64,000 nt of DNA, taken from assembly GCA_024959305.1 (NCBI GenBank), contig JANXGQ010000018.1, forward strand, positions 1-64,000, in the 5' to 3' direction. Position 1 is the first letter of the stretch. Each line of letters opens with the position of its first letter. Below, piece after piece: positions 22,867-35,412 of this stretch. The stretch comes from Porticoccaceae bacterium (GTDB lineage: Bacteria > Pseudomonadota > Gammaproteobacteria > Pseudomonadales > Porticoccaceae). The notes beneath the pieces are model-generated. The model was not told the origin of the DNA. It did not search any database and saw only the letters and a program-made list of their open reading frames with translations. The position numbers and the translations under genes were made by a program.

Positions 22867-23670
22867 CTACTGAAAAACAATCTCTGGCGAAGTATCGGAA
22901 TCTTTGGCCTGAAGTTCAGCCATCACCTTTGCGGCTATGTGCCGATAATAATCCGCTATTTCTGAATTGCCAGCCGCCACCATCGAGGGTATTCCGGCAT
23001 CCCCCTGCTCGCGAATGGAGCGATCTAAGGGCAAACTTCCCAGTAACTTTGTCTGATACTGCTCAGCAACCTGTGCACCGCCACCATCACCAAAAATCGA
23101 TTCTTCATGACCGCACTCAGTGCAAATATGCGTGGACATATTTTCCACAATACCCAATACAGGTATTTTGACTTTAAGGAACATTTCGATACCTTTTTTA
23201 GCATCTAGCAGGGCGATATCTTGAGGCGTGGTTACAATCACCGCCCCAGAGACGTGTGCTTGCTGCGCCAGAGTTAATTGGATATCCCCGGTGCCGGGCG
23301 GCATATCTACCACCAGCACATCCAATTCGCCCCAGTCTGTTTGCTGCAGTAACTGTTGCAGGGCGCCAGCCGCCATGGGGCCGCGCCACACCATAGGCGT
23401 TTGCTCTGTAGCCAGATAGGCCATAGACATAGTGGCCAGCCCATGGGCCTGAATCGGCCTAAAGAGCTTTCCATCTATAATTTCCGGCTTCTGGTTTTCC
23501 GGCACAGCTAACATCATGGCGATACTGGGACCATAGATATCCGCATCTAATACGCCTACATGCTTGCCCGATGCTTGCAGAGCCAGCGCCAGATTGACCG
23601 CCGTTGTCGATTTACCTACACCACCTTTGCCGGAGGCCACAGCCACAATATATTTAACCTGATTTAACAC
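22867..23670 (-). CDS. apbC: Fe-S carrier Mrp/ApbC P-loop ATPase
   Basis: VASGKGGVGKSTTAVNLALAL, ENMSTHICTECGHEESIFGDGGG. Confidence 0.94.
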   Translation of the reverse strand: MLNQVKYIVAVASGKGGVGKSTTAVNLALALQASGKHVGVLDADIYGPSIAMMLAVPENQKPEIIDGKLFRPIQAHGLATMSMAYLATEQTPMVWRGPMAAGALQQLLQQTDWGELDVLVVDMPPGTGDIQLTLAQQAHVSGAVIVTTPQDIALLDAKKGIEMFLKVKIPVLGIVENMSTHICTECGHEESIFGDGGGAQVAEQYQTKLLGSLPLDRSIREQGDAGIPSMVAAGNSEIADYYRHIAAKVMAELQAKDSDTSPEIVFQ

Positions 23671-23773
23671 AGAGACTCCCTATTGCTGTTAATAGCTTAT
23701 TTTTACATGAAAAGTTTATCCAAAATCGCTATAGTGGCGGCTTTTATCAATCATCGGAAAAGATATCTCGACC

Positions 23774-25795
23774 ATGTCAACAAAGCGCCAAATTTTGGTC
23801 ACCAACGCTCTCCCCTATGCCAATGCAGCGCTGCACCTTGGCCATATATTGGAATACACCCAAACCGATGTGTGGGTGCGCTTCCAGAGGATGCGCGGGC
23901 ACGCATGTTACTACGTTTCTGCCGATGATGCTCATGGTACAGCCATTATGCTTAAAGCGGATGCAAAAGGCATCAGCGCGGAACAGCATATTGCCGATAT
24001 GCGCAGTATCCACGAGGCCGATTTCCGGGATTTTTTGATTGGCGTCGACAATTACCACAGCACCCATTCTGAGGAAAATCGAGAATATTCAGAGTTGATA
24101 TACAAGCGTCTTGTGAAAAATGGGCATATTGCCAAGCGCGAGATCACTCAGTCCTTTGACTCCGAAAAACAGCTTTTTCTGGCAGATCGTTATATCAGAG
24201 GCACCTGTCCTAAGTGCAAGACCGAAGATCAATATGGTGATAACTGCGAGGCCTGTAGTGCCACCTATGCACCAACTGATTTAATCGACCCCGTCTCTGT
24301 GCTATCCGGAACCACACCGATCGAAAAACAGTCGACCCATTATTTTTTCAAGCTGCCTGAGTTTACCCAGTTTCTAAAAACCTGGACCCGCAGTGGCGCA
24401 GTTCAGGATGAGGTGGCCAATAAGTTGGGCGAGTGGCTGGATAGCGGCCTACAAGAATGGGATATAAGCCGCGATGCACCCTACTTTGGCTTTGAAATCC
24501 CCGATGCCCCCAACAAGTATTTTTATGTGTGGCTGGATGCCCCCATAGGCTATATGGCGAGCTTTAAAAATCTCTGCGATAGGGAGTCATTGGATTTTGA
24601 TCAGTTCTGGGCGGCCGATAGTAGCGCCGAACTGTACCACTTTATCGGCAAAGATATTGTCAATTTCCACGCCCTGTTCTGGCCCGCTATGTTATCTAGC
24701 GCCAATTTTAGAACACCCACTAAGGTCTGTGTGCATGGCTTTGTCACTGTCAATGGTAAAAAGATGTCCAAATCTCGGGGCACCTTTATTAATGCGCGCT
24801 GCTATCTGGACCACCTAAATCCGGAGTATCTGCGCTACTACTACGCCTCTAAACTCTCCAACTCAGTAGAAGATATAGATCTAAATCTCGAAGACTTTAT
24901 ACAGAGAGTGAACAGTGACCTAGTCGGCAAACTGGTCAATATAGCCAGTCGCTGTGCAAAATTTATTACCAAGGGCAATGATGGCCTGCTGTCGGCGACT
25001 GTTGAGAATCCGGCACTGTGGCAACAGGTAAGCGGCGCCGGGGAGAAAATTGCCGATTTCTACGAGAACCGCGACTACAGTAAGGCGATCCGAGAGATTA
25101 TGGCTCAGGCCGATGCTGCCAATGAATATATTGCCGCCAAGGAGCCGTGGAAGCTCAATAAAGACCCAAGTAAGCAACAGCAAGTACAGGATATCTGCTC
25201 ATTGGGAATCAATCTATTTCGTGTGTTGCTGACATACTTAAAGCCGGTGTTGCCAGCAATGACCGCCGATGGAGAGCACTTTCTCAACGATTGTTTGAGT
25301 TGGGAGAGCATACAGGCACCACTCACTGAACACAGAATAAATAACTTTAAACCACTGCTGCAACGGGTGGAAAAAGAAAAGGTCGACGCTATGCTAGAAG
25401 CCAGCAAACAGGAAGCCGAACAGGCCGCCGCAACGCCTCACAAAGGACCATCGGCCGGTGAGCCTATCGCCGACGAAATCGGCTTTGATGACTTTATCAA
25501 AGTGGACCTGAGAGTGGCGCGTATTGTGAAAGCGCAAGCCGTTGAGGGTGCTGACAAACTGCTCGCCCTAACACTGGATATAGGCGGCGAGACTCGCAAT
25601 GTGTTCTCAGGCATCAAGTCATCATACAAACCCGAAGATCTCGAGGGTCGACTCACAGTTATGGTCGCTAACCTAGCCCCCCGAAAAATGCGCTTTGGGG
25701 TTTCCGAGGGCATGGTGTTGGCAGCAGCTGATAACAAGGGCATCTATCTTCTTGCACCAGATAGTGGTGCAATACCTGGACATCGAATCACCTAA
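23774..25795 (+). CDS. metG: Methionyl-tRNA synthetase
   Basis: [18 protein letters not shown], zinc CxxC motifs, [10 protein letters not shown]-terminal tRNA-binding domain. Confidence 0.97.
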   Translation: MSTKRQILVTNALPYANAALHLGHILEYTQTDVWVRFQRMRGHACYYVSADDAHGTAIMLKADAKGISAEQHIADMRSIHEADFRDFLIGVDNYHSTHSEENREYSELIYKRLVKNGHIAKREITQSFDSEKQLFLADRYIRGTCPKCKTEDQYGDNCEACSATYAPTDLIDPVSVLSGTTPIEKQSTHYFFKLPEFTQFLKTWTRSGAVQDEVANKLGEWLDSGLQEWDISRDAPYFGFEIPDAPNKYFYVWLDAPIGYMASFKNLCDRESLDFDQFWAADSSAELYHFIGKDIVNFHALFWPAMLSSANFRTPTKVCVHGFVTVNGKKMSKSRGTFINARCYLDHLNPEYLRYYYASKLSNSVEDIDLNLEDFIQRVNSDLVGKLVNIASRCAKFITKGNDGLLSATVENPALWQQVSGAGEKIADFYENRDYSKAIREIMAQADAANEYIAAKEPWKLNKDPSKQQQVQDICSLGINLFRVLLTYLKPVLPAMTADGEHFLNDCLSWESIQAPLTEHRINNFKPLLQRVEKEKVDAMLEASKQEAEQAAATPHKGPSAGEPIADEIGFDDFIKVDLRVARIVKAQAVEGADKLLALTLDIGGETRNVFSGIKSSYKPEDLEGRLTVMVANLAPRKMRFGVSEGMVLAAADNKGIYLLAPDSGAIPGHRIT

Positions 25796-25948
25796 ATTCA
25801 TAGCAAAATAAGGTCTGTAGAGGTATTTTTTTAGGCTCGCGAGTGAATTTGTTATTCCTAAAAGCACTAAAAACAAGGCCTTTATATATTGAATCGAGAT
25901 AGGTAATTCCACGATAATACATATCTATTAGGGTAATTTGAGAAAACC

Positions 25949-26524
25949 ATGCAAGAAGTGGCGGTAATTCTGGTCAGTTCAGTTCTGATCAACAACTATG
26001 TGCTGGTGCAGTTTCTTGGGCTGTGCCCCTTTATGGGCGTCTCAAAAAAACTTGAATCAGCTATAGGTATGTCCGCCGCTACCACCTTTGTGCTGACGCT
26101 GACCGCCATGGCCAGTCATATAGTCAATAAAATGCTGCTGATTCCACTCGGACTGGAGTATTTGCGCACCATCAGCTTTATTCTGGTAATCGCCGCAGTG
26201 GTTCAGTTCACCAAAATGTTTATTGAAAAAACCAGCCCCCTGCTGTATCGAGTACTGGGTGTATTCTTACCCCTGATCACTACCAACTGTGCGGTACTGG
26301 GGGTAGCACTACAAAATTCCTCCAAAGATTTAAACTTTATGCAAGCATCTTTCTACGGTTTTGGTGCAGGCGCTGGCTTCTCGCTGGTACTTATCCTATT
26401 TTCAGCTATGCGTGAAAGATTGGCTGCCGCAGATATCCCACAGCCATTTGAAGGAGCGGCTATAGCGATGATAACTGCCGGACTTATGTCTCTGGCATTT
26501 ATGGGATTCAGTGGGCTGGTATAA
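25949..26524 (+). CDS. rsxA: Electron transport complex subunit RsxA/RnfA
   Basis: [40 protein letters not shown]. Confidence 0.96.
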   Translation: MQEVAVILVSSVLINNYVLVQFLGLCPFMGVSKKLESAIGMSAATTFVLTLTAMASHIVNKMLLIPLGLEYLRTISFILVIAAVVQFTKMFIEKTSPLLYRVLGVFLPLITTNCAVLGVALQNSSKDLNFMQASFYGFGAGAGFSLVLILFSAMRERLAAADIPQPFEGAAIAMITAGLMSLAFMGFSGLV

Positions 26525-27172
26525 ATGTTAGACATAGTTATACAACAACCCATAGTTGCTGCGCTGGTTGCCTTAGTTAGCCTAGGGTTGATATTTGGTG
26601 CTCTGCTGGGGTTCGCCGCCGAAAAATTTAAAGTCCATGGCGACCCGGTAATAGACCAGATCGATGAACTGTTACCACAGACTCAATGTGGACAATGCGG
26701 CTTTCCCGGATGCCGCCCCTACGCAGAATCTATCGCCGACGGAGATGCCATCAATAAATGCCCTCCCGGCGGTCAAGCCACCATCAATGCGATCGCCAGT
26801 TTGCTGGATGTACCGGCACCAGACCTAGATGAGGAACACGGCCAGGAGTCAGAGGTCAAGACCGTCGCCTATATTCGCGAAGATGAATGTATTGGTTGCA
26901 CCAAGTGTATTCAAGCCTGTCCCGTAGATGCTATCTTGGGCGCAGCAAAATTGATGCACACAGTGATTGTCGACGAGTGCACCGGCTGCGATCTCTGTGT
27001 TGAGCCCTGCCCTGTGGACTGTATTGATATGCTTCCCGTAGAACAGGATATAAGTCAATGGCAATGGCCCGCACCGCAAACTCCCGACGGATTGATAGCC
27101 ACTGATGGAATGAACAACCCCAATCTGGCTGGACAGGATAACCCTGAGCCCAACCGAGAGGATGCCGCATGA
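26525..27172 (+). CDS. rsxB: Electron transport complex subunit RsxB/RnfB
   Basis: [16 protein letters not shown], two 4Fe-4S motifs. Confidence 0.96.
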   Translation: MLDIVIQQPIVAALVALVSLGLIFGALLGFAAEKFKVHGDPVIDQIDELLPQTQCGQCGFPGCRPYAESIADGDAINKCPPGGQATINAIASLLDVPAPDLDEEHGQESEVKTVAYIREDECIGCTKCIQACPVDAILGAAKLMHTVIVDECTGCDLCVEPCPVDCIDMLPVEQDISQWQWPAPQTPDGLIATDGMNNPNLAGQDNPEPNREDAA

Positions 27173-28887
27173 GAAAAACTTGGCTAACACCAGGCGGCGT
27201 TCATCCTCCGGAAAACAAACAGCAATCCCTGACTCAGCCGATCGGTGAACTGCCAATCCCCGACAGGTTAGTGGTGCCGCTCAGTCAGCATATAGGCGCG
27301 CCCTCCATCGCCTGCGTAAAGGTAGGGGATTGCGTTCTTAAGGGACAGAAAATTGCCGATTCCGCGGGCTCGGTGTCGGTAGCGGTCCACGCACCCACCT
27401 CTGGCACTATTACGGCAATTGAAGCCCGTCCTGTCGCCCACTCTTCAGGGATGACAGCGCCCTGTATTGAAATCTCCAACGATGGTCTGGATCAATGGAT
27501 TGCATCTGAGGGCATTGCAGATTTTGAACATACAAGTCCCAGCGCCCTGTTGAGCGTAATTACTGAAGCTGGCATTGCAGGTATGGGGGGTGCCGGTTTT
27601 CCAACAGCGGTAAAACTCAACCCCGGCTTCCAGCGCCCAATTGATACGCTAATTATCAATGCCACCGAATGTGAGCCCTACATTACCGCTGACGATGCCC
27701 TTATTCGCGAGCGCGCAGAGGAAATTATCGAGGGTGTGCGCATACTCAGCCATATACTGGGCAACCCAAGTAATATTTTGATTGGTATAGAGGACAATAA
27801 ACCTGAGGCCATTGCCGCACTGAGGCCACATATCCAAGATACGGGTATCAGTCTGGTGTCGTTTCCCACAAAATACCCCTCCGGTGGTGAGAAACAGCTT
27901 ATTTATATTCTCACTGGCAAAGAACTGCCAAGTGGTCAGATACCAGCAGATATTGGAACCGTCTGCGTTAATATAGGCACAATCTATGCGATAAAACGTG
28001 CCGTTGTCGATGCTCAGCCCCTGATCTCAAGAGTGACCACGGTAACCGGCAAAGCCTGTGCTATTAACCGCAATTACAACGTGCTTATAGGCACAGCGGT
28101 AAGCCATTTACTACAGCACAATAACTTCGATCAGCAGGCCTGTAGCAGAGTTGTTATGGGGGGGCCTATGATGGGCTTTAGTCTGACATCCGAGGATGTT
28201 CCGATCGTCAAGACTAGCAACTGCATTCTGGCACCCATCTATCAGGAAATACCAGAGGACGAACCTGCACAACCTTGTATTCGCTGTGGTATGTGCGCTG
28301 AAGTCTGCCCGGCATCTCTGCTACCGCAGCAATTGTTCTGGTATTCACAGGCTAAAGACCATGATCGACTGCAAGCGCACAATCTATTTGACTGTATTGA
28401 ATGTGGCGCCTGTTCCTATGTTTGCCCGAGTAATATTCCTCTGGTTCAGTACTATCGCAATAGCAAAGGCGAGATAAAAACAGCACAGCAGGAAAAGGTT
28501 AAGTCAGATCATGCTCGCGAGCGCTTCGAATTCCATAAACAGCGGATAGAACAAGCAGAGCAAGAGCGAGAGGCCAAACGCGCGGCGCGCCGTGAAGCTG
28601 CAAAACAGGCCAAGTCTACAACCGCCGGCTCGGGGTCTGCCGCAGATATAGTGGCCGCCGCTCAGGCGCGCGCGGCGGCTAAAAAGCTTAATCCAGAACA
28701 GCAACAGGCCAAACTTGAGCGCGCTGTAGCCAGTGCAGAAATGCGCACGCAGAAAGCTCAAGAGAAACTGGACAGCGCTACAGCTAATAATGATACTGAA
28801 GAAAAACTTAATGTGTTCAGCGCAGCGCTTACAGCAGCACAACAAAAACTTGATCAGGCAAAGGCTCGTCTGGCGGAGCATAAATAA
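27169..28887 (+). CDS. rsxC: Electron transport complex subunit RsxC/RnfC
   Basis: [25 protein letters not shown] / [13 protein letters not shown]. Confidence 0.96.
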   Translation: MRKTWLTPGGVHPPENKQQSLTQPIGELPIPDRLVVPLSQHIGAPSIACVKVGDCVLKGQKIADSAGSVSVAVHAPTSGTITAIEARPVAHSSGMTAPCIEISNDGLDQWIASEGIADFEHTSPSALLSVITEAGIAGMGGAGFPTAVKLNPGFQRPIDTLIINATECEPYITADDALIRERAEEIIEGVRILSHILGNPSNILIGIEDNKPEAIAALRPHIQDTGISLVSFPTKYPSGGEKQLIYILTGKELPSGQIPADIGTVCVNIGTIYAIKRAVVDAQPLISRVTTVTGKACAINRNYNVLIGTAVSHLLQHNNFDQQACSRVVMGGPMMGFSLTSEDVPIVKTSNCILAPIYQEIPEDEPAQPCIRCGMCAEVCPASLLPQQLFWYSQAKDHDRLQAHNLFDCIECGACSYVCPSNIPLVQYYRNSKGEIKTAQQEKVKSDHARERFEFHKQRIEQAEQEREAKRAARREAAKQAKSTTAGSGSAADIVAAAQARAAAKKLNPEQQQAKLERAVASAEMRTQKAQEKLDSATANNDTEEKLNVFSAALTAAQQKLDQAKARLAEHK

Positions 28888-28889
28888 TA

Positions 28890-29954
28890 ATGGCGTTTAA
28901 ACAGATTACCTCACCCCATGCCCATGCAGCGCAGAATACTGCCAAGGTTATGCAACTGGTGTTGTGGTCCACCATTCCAGGTCTGTTAGCGCTGAGCTGG
29001 CACTTCGGCTGGGGCGCCCTGATCAATATATTGTTGGCGACCATCACCGCCGTGCTCAGCGAAGCGCTCATTATTAAATTGCGCAAACGCTCTGTGCGTT
29101 TTTATCTCAGCGACTACAGCGCCGTGGTTACCGCTGTGCTGCTGGGTCTGGCGCTGCCGCCTCTATGTCCATGGTGGGTAGTGGTGACCGGCAGCCTGTT
29201 CTCTATAGTGATCGCCAAGCAACTGTTTGGCGGTCTGGGCTACAACCCATTTAACCCGGCGATGGTGGGCTATGTGGTATTGCTGATCTCATTCCCGGTA
29301 CAGATGACCACCTGGGTGACACCCCTTGCACTGCTACCGGAGGGCATCTCTCACCCAGATATAATTGAGTCTTTTAGAATAGTATTGGGGGTCTCAATAC
29401 CCGTAGATGGAGTGACAGGTGCCACCCCATTAGATAGCTTTAAATATGCTCTAGGCCTAACCGCAGACCAGATCTATCAGCAAGATCCACTGTTCAGTCG
29501 TGCAAAATTTGCCAGCGTGGGCTGGGAATGGGTGAATCTGGGCTTTCTTGTTGGCGGTATTATTATGCTGGCGAGCCGCTTGTTTACCTGGCATGGCCCA
29601 GTTGCAATGCTCGCTACCCTGGCTCTGCTGTCAGTTATCTTTTGGGATGGTGGCAGCTCACAGAGCCCGGGCTCACCGCTGATGCACCTGTTGAGCGGCG
29701 CCTCCATGATGGGCGCATTTTTTATTCTTACCGACCCTGTCTCCTCCGCTGTCAGTAATCGTGGGCGACTAGTTTACGGCGCATTGATTGGATTCTTGGT
29801 CTATATCATTCGCGCTTGGGGCAACTACCCAGATGCTGTGGCCTTTGCTGTGCTACTGGCGAATTTTAGCGCGCCGCTTATCGATAACTACACATTGCCG
29901 CGCACCTATGGCCACACTGATCGTCGCAGAGCCACAGAGAAGGTCGAAGACTGA
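28890..29954 (+). CDS. rsxD: Electron transport complex subunit RsxD/RnfD
   Basis: GYNPFNPAMVGYVVLLISFP, DGVTGATPLD flavinylation motif. Confidence 0.95.
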   Translation: MAFKQITSPHAHAAQNTAKVMQLVLWSTIPGLLALSWHFGWGALINILLATITAVLSEALIIKLRKRSVRFYLSDYSAVVTAVLLGLALPPLCPWWVVVTGSLFSIVIAKQLFGGLGYNPFNPAMVGYVVLLISFPVQMTTWVTPLALLPEGISHPDIIESFRIVLGVSIPVDGVTGATPLDSFKYALGLTADQIYQQDPLFSRAKFASVGWEWVNLGFLVGGIIMLASRLFTWHGPVAMLATLALLSVIFWDGGSSQSPGSPLMHLLSGASMMGAFFILTDPVSSAVSNRGRLVYGALIGFLVYIIRAWGNYPDAVAFAVLLANFSAPLIDNYTLPRTYGHTDRRRATEKVED

Positions 29955-30622
29955 TGATATTGAAATCCATTAGCGCCAACAGTCTACTACTGGCAGTTTT
30001 TGCCTTGGTGACCGCGCTTATTCTGGCCACTACGGATAGACTCACCGAGGAGCGCATTGCAGAATCTGAGCGCATGGCCGCGCAGCGAGCACTATTTGAA
30101 ATTGTGCCGCTAGATCGCCATAACAACGACCTACTGGTGGATTTACAACCCATACCAGAGCAGTACTGGTCAAAGCTGGGATTAACCGACGGTGGAGACA
30201 TTTATATAGCGCGCTTTAACGATCAGCCTATTGCCGCGATCATTCCCTCGGTTACCTCCAAGGGGTACAGTGGTGATATTGCTATGATTGTCGGCGTTAA
30301 TTTCGATGGCACTATTGCCGGGGTACGCGTTGTTGAGCATCGCGAAACACCCGGACTGGGCGATAAGGTAGATCTAAAGAAAAGCGATTGGATACTCAGC
30401 TTTAATGGCAAATCTCTATCCAACCCACAAGCAACTGGTTGGAACGTAACAAAAGATAAGGGCGACTTTGATCAGTTCACAGGGGCTACCATTACGCCAC
30501 GCGCTGTGATTCATCAAATAGCTCAAACTCTGGAGTACTTCGCTGATGACAGCGAGCGCTTACTGTTAGCCATTGAACCCAAGGATCCACAAACATCGAC
30601 TCATCAGCAGGAAATACCATGA
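29954..30622 (+). CDS. rsxG: Electron transport complex subunit RsxG/RnfG
   Basis: [28 protein letters not shown] attachment motif. Confidence 0.95.
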   Translation: MILKSISANSLLLAVFALVTALILATTDRLTEERIAESERMAAQRALFEIVPLDRHNNDLLVDLQPIPEQYWSKLGLTDGGDIYIARFNDQPIAAIIPSVTSKGYSGDIAMIVGVNFDGTIAGVRVVEHRETPGLGDKVDLKKSDWILSFNGKSLSNPQATGWNVTKDKGDFDQFTGATITPRAVIHQIAQTLEYFADDSERLLLAIEPKDPQTSTHQQEIP

Positions 30623-31332
30623 GCGACATCACATTTTCTGAAGTGTCCAAAAGCGGGCTCTGGACTAATAATCCGGCTCTGGTACAGCTGCTTGGGCTAT
30701 GCCCTTTATTGGCGGTGACTGGCACTGTGGTCAATGCTCTGGGATTGGGTTTGGCAACGATGATGGTACTGGTAGGCTCTAATATAATGGTCTCACTTAT
30801 TCGCCGTCATGCGAGTGATGCAATCAGACTTCCCGTCTTCGTGATTATTATTGCCACTTTTGTCACCTGTGCTGAACTGCTGATGAAAGCTTTTACTTAC
30901 GAGTTGTATCAGATACTGGGTATATTTATTCCTTTAATTGTTACCAACTGTGCCATTCTCGGCCGCGCTGAAGCCTTTGCCAGCAAAAATAATGTAGGCA
31001 TGGCCGCCCTAGATGGTTCTATGATGGGTTTGGGGTTTCTTCTAGTGCTTCTTGCATTGGGGTCCATTCGAGAACTACTGGGACAGGGGACCCTATTAGT
31101 GGATATGCACCTACTTTTCGGCAGCATTGCATCTGACTGGGCTGTAAGGCCTTTCGGTGATAACTACAGCTTTTTGGTTATTATACTGCCGCCTGGAGCA
31201 TTTCTGGTTATGGGCTTCTTAATCGCTATGAAAAATATTATCGATGAAAGCTTAAAGCAACGCGCTGACGCCCAGAAATCTGCTCCCGTGAAAGGGGCTA
31301 AACGTATCAGAACCACCGGCCATATTTCCTAG
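30619..31332 (+). CDS. rsxE: Electron transport complex subunit RsxE/RnfE
   Basis: [28 protein letters not shown]. Confidence 0.95.
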   Translation: MSDITFSEVSKSGLWTNNPALVQLLGLCPLLAVTGTVVNALGLGLATMMVLVGSNIMVSLIRRHASDAIRLPVFVIIIATFVTCAELLMKAFTYELYQILGIFIPLIVTNCAILGRAEAFASKNNVGMAALDGSMMGLGFLLVLLALGSIRELLGQGTLLVDMHLLFGSIASDWAVRPFGDNYSFLVIILPPGAFLVMGFLIAMKNIIDESLKQRADAQKSAPVKGAKRIRTTGHIS

Positions 31333-31360
31333 CCCATATTTTTCATAAAATATCCGGGCT
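31331..31360 (+). terminator. Hairpin at end of rsx operon
   Basis: AGCCC-ATATTTT-tcat-AAAATAT-cc-GGGCT immediately at rsxE stop codon. Confidence 0.55.
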
Positions 31361-31379
31361 GGATGGAAGTGCGGATAAG

Positions 31380-32324
31380 TCACCAAGGCAACGCATCCAA
31401 ATCTACATTGCCACCACTGAGAATAATGGCTACACGCTTACCCTGAAACTGCTCGGGCCAATCCATAATCGCGGCCAGCGGCACAGCGGCAGAGGGCTCC
31501 ACAACCATTTTTAGTCGCGTCCAGATCAAGCGCATGGCTTCCACAATACGCTTCTCAGAAGTCAATAAAATATCATCTACCTGATCGCGAATAATTGCAA
31601 AATTACGCACCCCCAGCGTGCCGCGCAACCCATCGGCAATGGTATTGGGTTTGAACTGGGTCAGTCTAGTGCCGCTTTTAAAGCCCTGCCAGGCGTCGTT
31701 AGCCCCTTCGGGTTCGGCACCGAGCACGCGGATACCTGTGGTTGATTGTTTAACGCAGATGCTCGTACCCCCTAACAGACCACCCCCACCCACTGGGGCC
31801 ATCATAATATCTATGGGTTGTTCGATCTGCTGCAAAGTCTCAAGTGCCACTGTGCCCTGCCCGGCAATAATCACATCGCTATCATAGGGGTGCACTAAGT
31901 TTGTGCCCTGTTCTTTTATCAGTCTGGCGACCGTGCCTTCGCGTGCGGCCATATTGGATTCGCAGAACTCTATGCTGGCGCCATAACCTGCAACTGCGGC
32001 TTTTTTAACGGAGGGGGCATTCTCTGGCATTACTACAGTGCAGGGTGCACCGCGCAGAGCTGCGGCCCAGGCCAGCGCGGCACCATGGTTGCCAGAGGAA
32101 TGGGTGATAACACCCTGTTGTAGGCTGGCGTCATCTAGGGAAAAAACTGCATTGCAGGCACCGCGGGCTTTAAAGGCGCCGATCTTTTGCAGATTTTCAG
32201 CTTTAAACAGAAGCTCGCAGCCAATAATCTGATTAAGCGCGCGGCTCTGCAATATTGGCGTGCGATGGATATAGGGCTGAATACGCCCATAAGCCTGCTG
32301 GATATCCTTAAGGGTAACTGTCAT
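31380..32324 (-). CDS. PLP-dependent threonine dehydratase / serine racemase-like protein
   Basis: LQSRALNQIIGCELLFKAENLQKIGAFKARGA; SSGNHGAALAWAA; GGGGLLGG. Confidence 0.9.
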   Translation of the reverse strand: MTVTLKDIQQAYGRIQPYIHRTPILQSRALNQIIGCELLFKAENLQKIGAFKARGACNAVFSLDDASLQQGVITHSSGNHGAALAWAAALRGAPCTVVMPENAPSVKKAAVAGYGASIEFCESNMAAREGTVARLIKEQGTNLVHPYDSDVIIAGQGTVALETLQQIEQPIDIMMAPVGGGGLLGGTSICVKQSTTGIRVLGAEPEGANDAWQGFKSGTRLTQFKPNTIADGLRGTLGVRNFAIIRDQVDDILLTSEKRIVEAMRLIWTRLKMVVEPSAAVPLAAIMDWPEQFQGKRVAIILSGGNVDLDALPW

Positions 32325-32350
32325 GCTGTCAGTGTAACCCAAGGGTTTAT

Positions 32351-33565
32351 TTAAAGCTTGCGACCACGGTTAGCAGCGATTCTTAAACGCAATGCATTGA
32401 GTTTGATAAAGCCCTCGGCATCCGCCTGATTGTAAGCACCACCGTCATCGTCAAAGGTGGCGATATTGGCATCAAATAAACTGTCATCTGATTTACGACC
32501 GACAACGCTGACACTGCCTTTGTAGAGCTTAACTCGCACCTCACCATTAACTGATTCTTGGCTCTGATCTATGGCTGTCTGCAACATGCTGCGCTCTGGC
32601 GCCCACCAGTAACCGTTATAAATCAGTTTGGCATATCTGGGCATTAGCTCATCTTTAAGATGCGCCACTTCACGATCGAGAGTTATGGATTCAATAGCGC
32701 GGTGGGCTTTCATCATCACTGTTCCCGCAGGTGTTTCATAACAGCCGCGGGACTTCATGCCCACATAGCGATTCTCGACAATATCCAGTCGCCCCACGCC
32801 ATTGGCACCGGCGACCTTGTTGAGATATTCAATTACCGTAGCCGGCGACATCTGTTCACCATCAATGGCAACTATATCGCCTTTTTGATAGCTGATATTC
32901 AAATAGGTCGGCTGCTCCGGCGCCTGCTCCGGCGCCACAGTCCAACGCCACATATCATCCTCTGCCTCAGACCATGGATCTTCCAGATTGCCACCTTCGT
33001 AGGAGATATGCAGCAGGTTCGCATCCATCGAGAACGGGGATTTTTTACCTCGCTTCATCTCCACAGGAATACTGTGTTGCTCGCAGTAAGCCATTAGCTT
33101 ATCCCGAGAATTAAGGTCCCATTCTCGCCACGGCGCAATCACCTGAATACCGGGCTTGAGTGCATAGGCACCCAGCTCAAAACGCACCTGATCATTACCC
33201 TTTCCAGTAGCACCATGGGAGATAGCATCCGCATTAGTTGCATTGGCAATTTCAATCAAGCGCTTGGCGATCAGCGGCCGAGCTATAGAGGTTCCCAACA
33301 GGTATTCGCCCTCATAGATGGTATTGGCGCGAAACATTGGGAATACAAAGTCTCGGGCATACTCTTCACGGAGATCATCGATATAAATCTCTTTAACCCC
33401 CAGCGCTTGCGCCTTAGCGCGCGCGGGCTCCACCTCTTCACCCTGACCTATATCAGCAGTAAAGGTAACCACTTCGCACTGATACTCCTCCTGCAACCAC
33501 TTGACGATAACCGAAGTATCCAGACCGCCTGAGTAAGCGAGAACCACTTTATTGATCGATGACAC
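32351..33565 (-). CDS. argG: Argininosuccinate synthase
   Basis: [38 protein letters not shown]. Confidence 0.97.
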   Translation of the reverse strand: MSSINKVVLAYSGGLDTSVIVKWLQEEYQCEVVTFTADIGQGEEVEPARAKAQALGVKEIYIDDLREEYARDFVFPMFRANTIYEGEYLLGTSIARPLIAKRLIEIANATNADAISHGATGKGNDQVRFELGAYALKPGIQVIAPWREWDLNSRDKLMAYCEQHSIPVEMKRGKKSPFSMDANLLHISYEGGNLEDPWSEAEDDMWRWTVAPEQAPEQPTYLNISYQKGDIVAIDGEQMSPATVIEYLNKVAGANGVGRLDIVENRYVGMKSRGCYETPAGTVMMKAHRAIESITLDREVAHLKDELMPRYAKLIYNGYWWAPERSMLQTAIDQSQESVNGEVRVKLYKGSVSVVGRKSDDSLFDANIATFDDDGGAYNQADAEGFIKLNALRLRIAANRGRKL

Positions 33566-33739
33566 CTGACTAAATCCTATACGTTAAGAAACCGAGGCGA
33601 ATTTTACCCTAATTTGACCGCTATGTGTGTCGTTTATAACTGCATTTGCAACCTTATCTAGACACCACTTGCCTCCAAAGCCTGTTATGAGGCTGAGGTT
33701 TAGGGTAGCATTGGCACCCTAACTGCGGATACTTCTCTC

Positions 33740-34771
33740 ATGGATCAAATAAGCATTATCCAACCCGACGACTGGCATCTGCATCTTCGCGATCATACGG
33801 CCTTAGCAACCACTGTTCCGGCCGCCGCAAGGGGCTTCGGGCGCGGTATTGTGATGCCCAACCTTGCACCTCCGGTAACCACTGTGGCCGAGGCCAGTGC
33901 TTACCGCGATAGAATTTTGTCCTATCGGCCTGCCGGATCAAACTGGGAACCACTGATGGTTCTCTATCTGACCGACAACACCAGCACAGAGGAGATTCGC
34001 TCAGCCGCCAACTGCGGATTTATTTACGGTTGCAAATACTATCCGGCCGGAGCCACCACCAATTCAGATTCGGGCGTCACCGATTTGGCCAATATTCATG
34101 CTGTACTGGAGACCATGCAAGAGTTGGGTATGGTGCTGCAACTGCATGGCGAAGTGACCGATACCGATGTGGATATCTTTGATCGAGAGGCAGTTTTTAT
34201 CGACCGGCATCTGCTCGGGTTAGCCGAAAATTTTCCTAAGTTGAAAATAGTGTTAGAACATATAACCACCCGTCAAGCTGCGGACTTCGTGACCTCAGCT
34301 ACAGACAATATTGCCGCCACAATCACCCCCCAGCATTTGCTGTACAACCGCAACCATATGTTGGCAGGTGGCATCCGGCCGCATCTCTTTTGCCTGCCAA
34401 TTCTCAAGCGCAATATTCATCAGAGGGCGTTGCTGGATGTGGCAACCAGCGGCAATAAAAAGTTTTTTCTTGGCACAGATTCCGCACCCCATGCTCAAGA
34501 ACACAAAGAAAGCGCCTGTGGCTGTGCCGGATGCTTTAGCCACCCTGCAGCTATAGAACTCTATGCCGAAGTATTCGAACAGGCTGGTGCGCTGACCGAA
34601 CTGGAGGCATTTGCCAGCAAGAATGGCCCTGACTTTTACGGCCTACCCTACAACAGATCGTCGATCACCCTGCGTCGCGAGCCGTGGCAAATACCATCAG
34701 CTGTACCCTTTAATGACTCTCAGATTATTCCACTGGCCGGCGGCAACAGTATTAATTGGAGGCTGGCGTGA
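33740..34771 (+). CDS. pyrC: Dihydroorotase
   Basis: [42 protein letters not shown]. Confidence 0.96.
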   Translation: MDQISIIQPDDWHLHLRDHTALATTVPAAARGFGRGIVMPNLAPPVTTVAEASAYRDRILSYRPAGSNWEPLMVLYLTDNTSTEEIRSAANCGFIYGCKYYPAGATTNSDSGVTDLANIHAVLETMQELGMVLQLHGEVTDTDVDIFDREAVFIDRHLLGLAENFPKLKIVLEHITTRQAADFVTSATDNIAATITPQHLLYNRNHMLAGGIRPHLFCLPILKRNIHQRALLDVATSGNKKFFLGTDSAPHAQEHKESACGCAGCFSHPAAIELYAEVFEQAGALTELEAFASKNGPDFYGLPYNRSSITLRREPWQIPSAVPFNDSQIIPLAGGNSINWRLA

Positions 34772-35412
34772 TGGAAATGCCAGAAGAACTACTTAAACCA
34801 TCGCTGATGGCTCGGCGCTTTCGGGGTTTCTTGCCGGTGGTTATAGATGTAGAAACCGGTGGATTTAATGCTGGCACCGATGCCCTGCTAGAAATTGCCG
34901 CCGTTATTTTAGAGATGGACAGTCAGGGAAACCTGCAAATCAAAGACAGCTATAGCAAAAATATAGAACCCTTTGCGGGCGCTGTGGTCGAGCAAGCGGC
35001 ATTGGAGTTTACCGGTATCGATATCTACGATAGCGAACGCATGGCCGAAGAAGAGGGCGAGGCGCTAAGAGAAATTTTCCAACCTATTCGACGAGAAATT
35101 ACCGAAACTGGGTGCACGCGCGCGGTGATGGTCGCCCACAATGCCCATTTTGATCTCGGCTTTGTCAATGCTGCAGTGGGCAGAAACCAGATTAAACGCA
35201 ATCCATTTCACCCATTTTCTTGTTTTGATACCTCGGGCTTGGCGGGACTAGCCTATGGTCAGACCGTGCTGGCCAAAGCCTGCCAAGCTGCCAATATAGA
35301 GTTTAACAACGAAGATGCCCACAGCGCACTCTACGACACAACAAAAACCGCCGAACTGTTTTGCAGCATAGTTAACCGATGGAAGGCGCTCGGCGGATGG
35401 GTCGACAGTTGA
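34771..35412 (+). CDS. rnt: Ribonuclease T
   Basis: [36 protein letters not shown]-type junction with pyrC stop. Confidence 0.94.
   Translation: MEMPEELLKPSLMARRFRGFLPVVIDVETGGFNAGTDALLEIAAVILEMDSQGNLQIKDSYSKNIEPFAGAVVEQAALEFTGIDIYDSERMAEEEGEALREIFQPIRREITETGCTRAVMVAHNAHFDLGFVNAAVGRNQIKRNPFHPFSCFDTSGLAGLAYGQTVLAKACQAANIEFNNEDAHSALYDTTKTAELFCSIVNRWKALGGWVDS

Noticed and set aside
28880-28893. AAATAATAATGG at the rsxD start as a Crc/Hfq CA-motif target
   Set aside because: Short AT-rich motif, expected by chance around start codons; no support beyond the pattern.
26525-31332. rsx/rnf operon as a novel electron-transfer system
   Set aside because: Standard RsxABCDGE order and motifs; nothing unusual.
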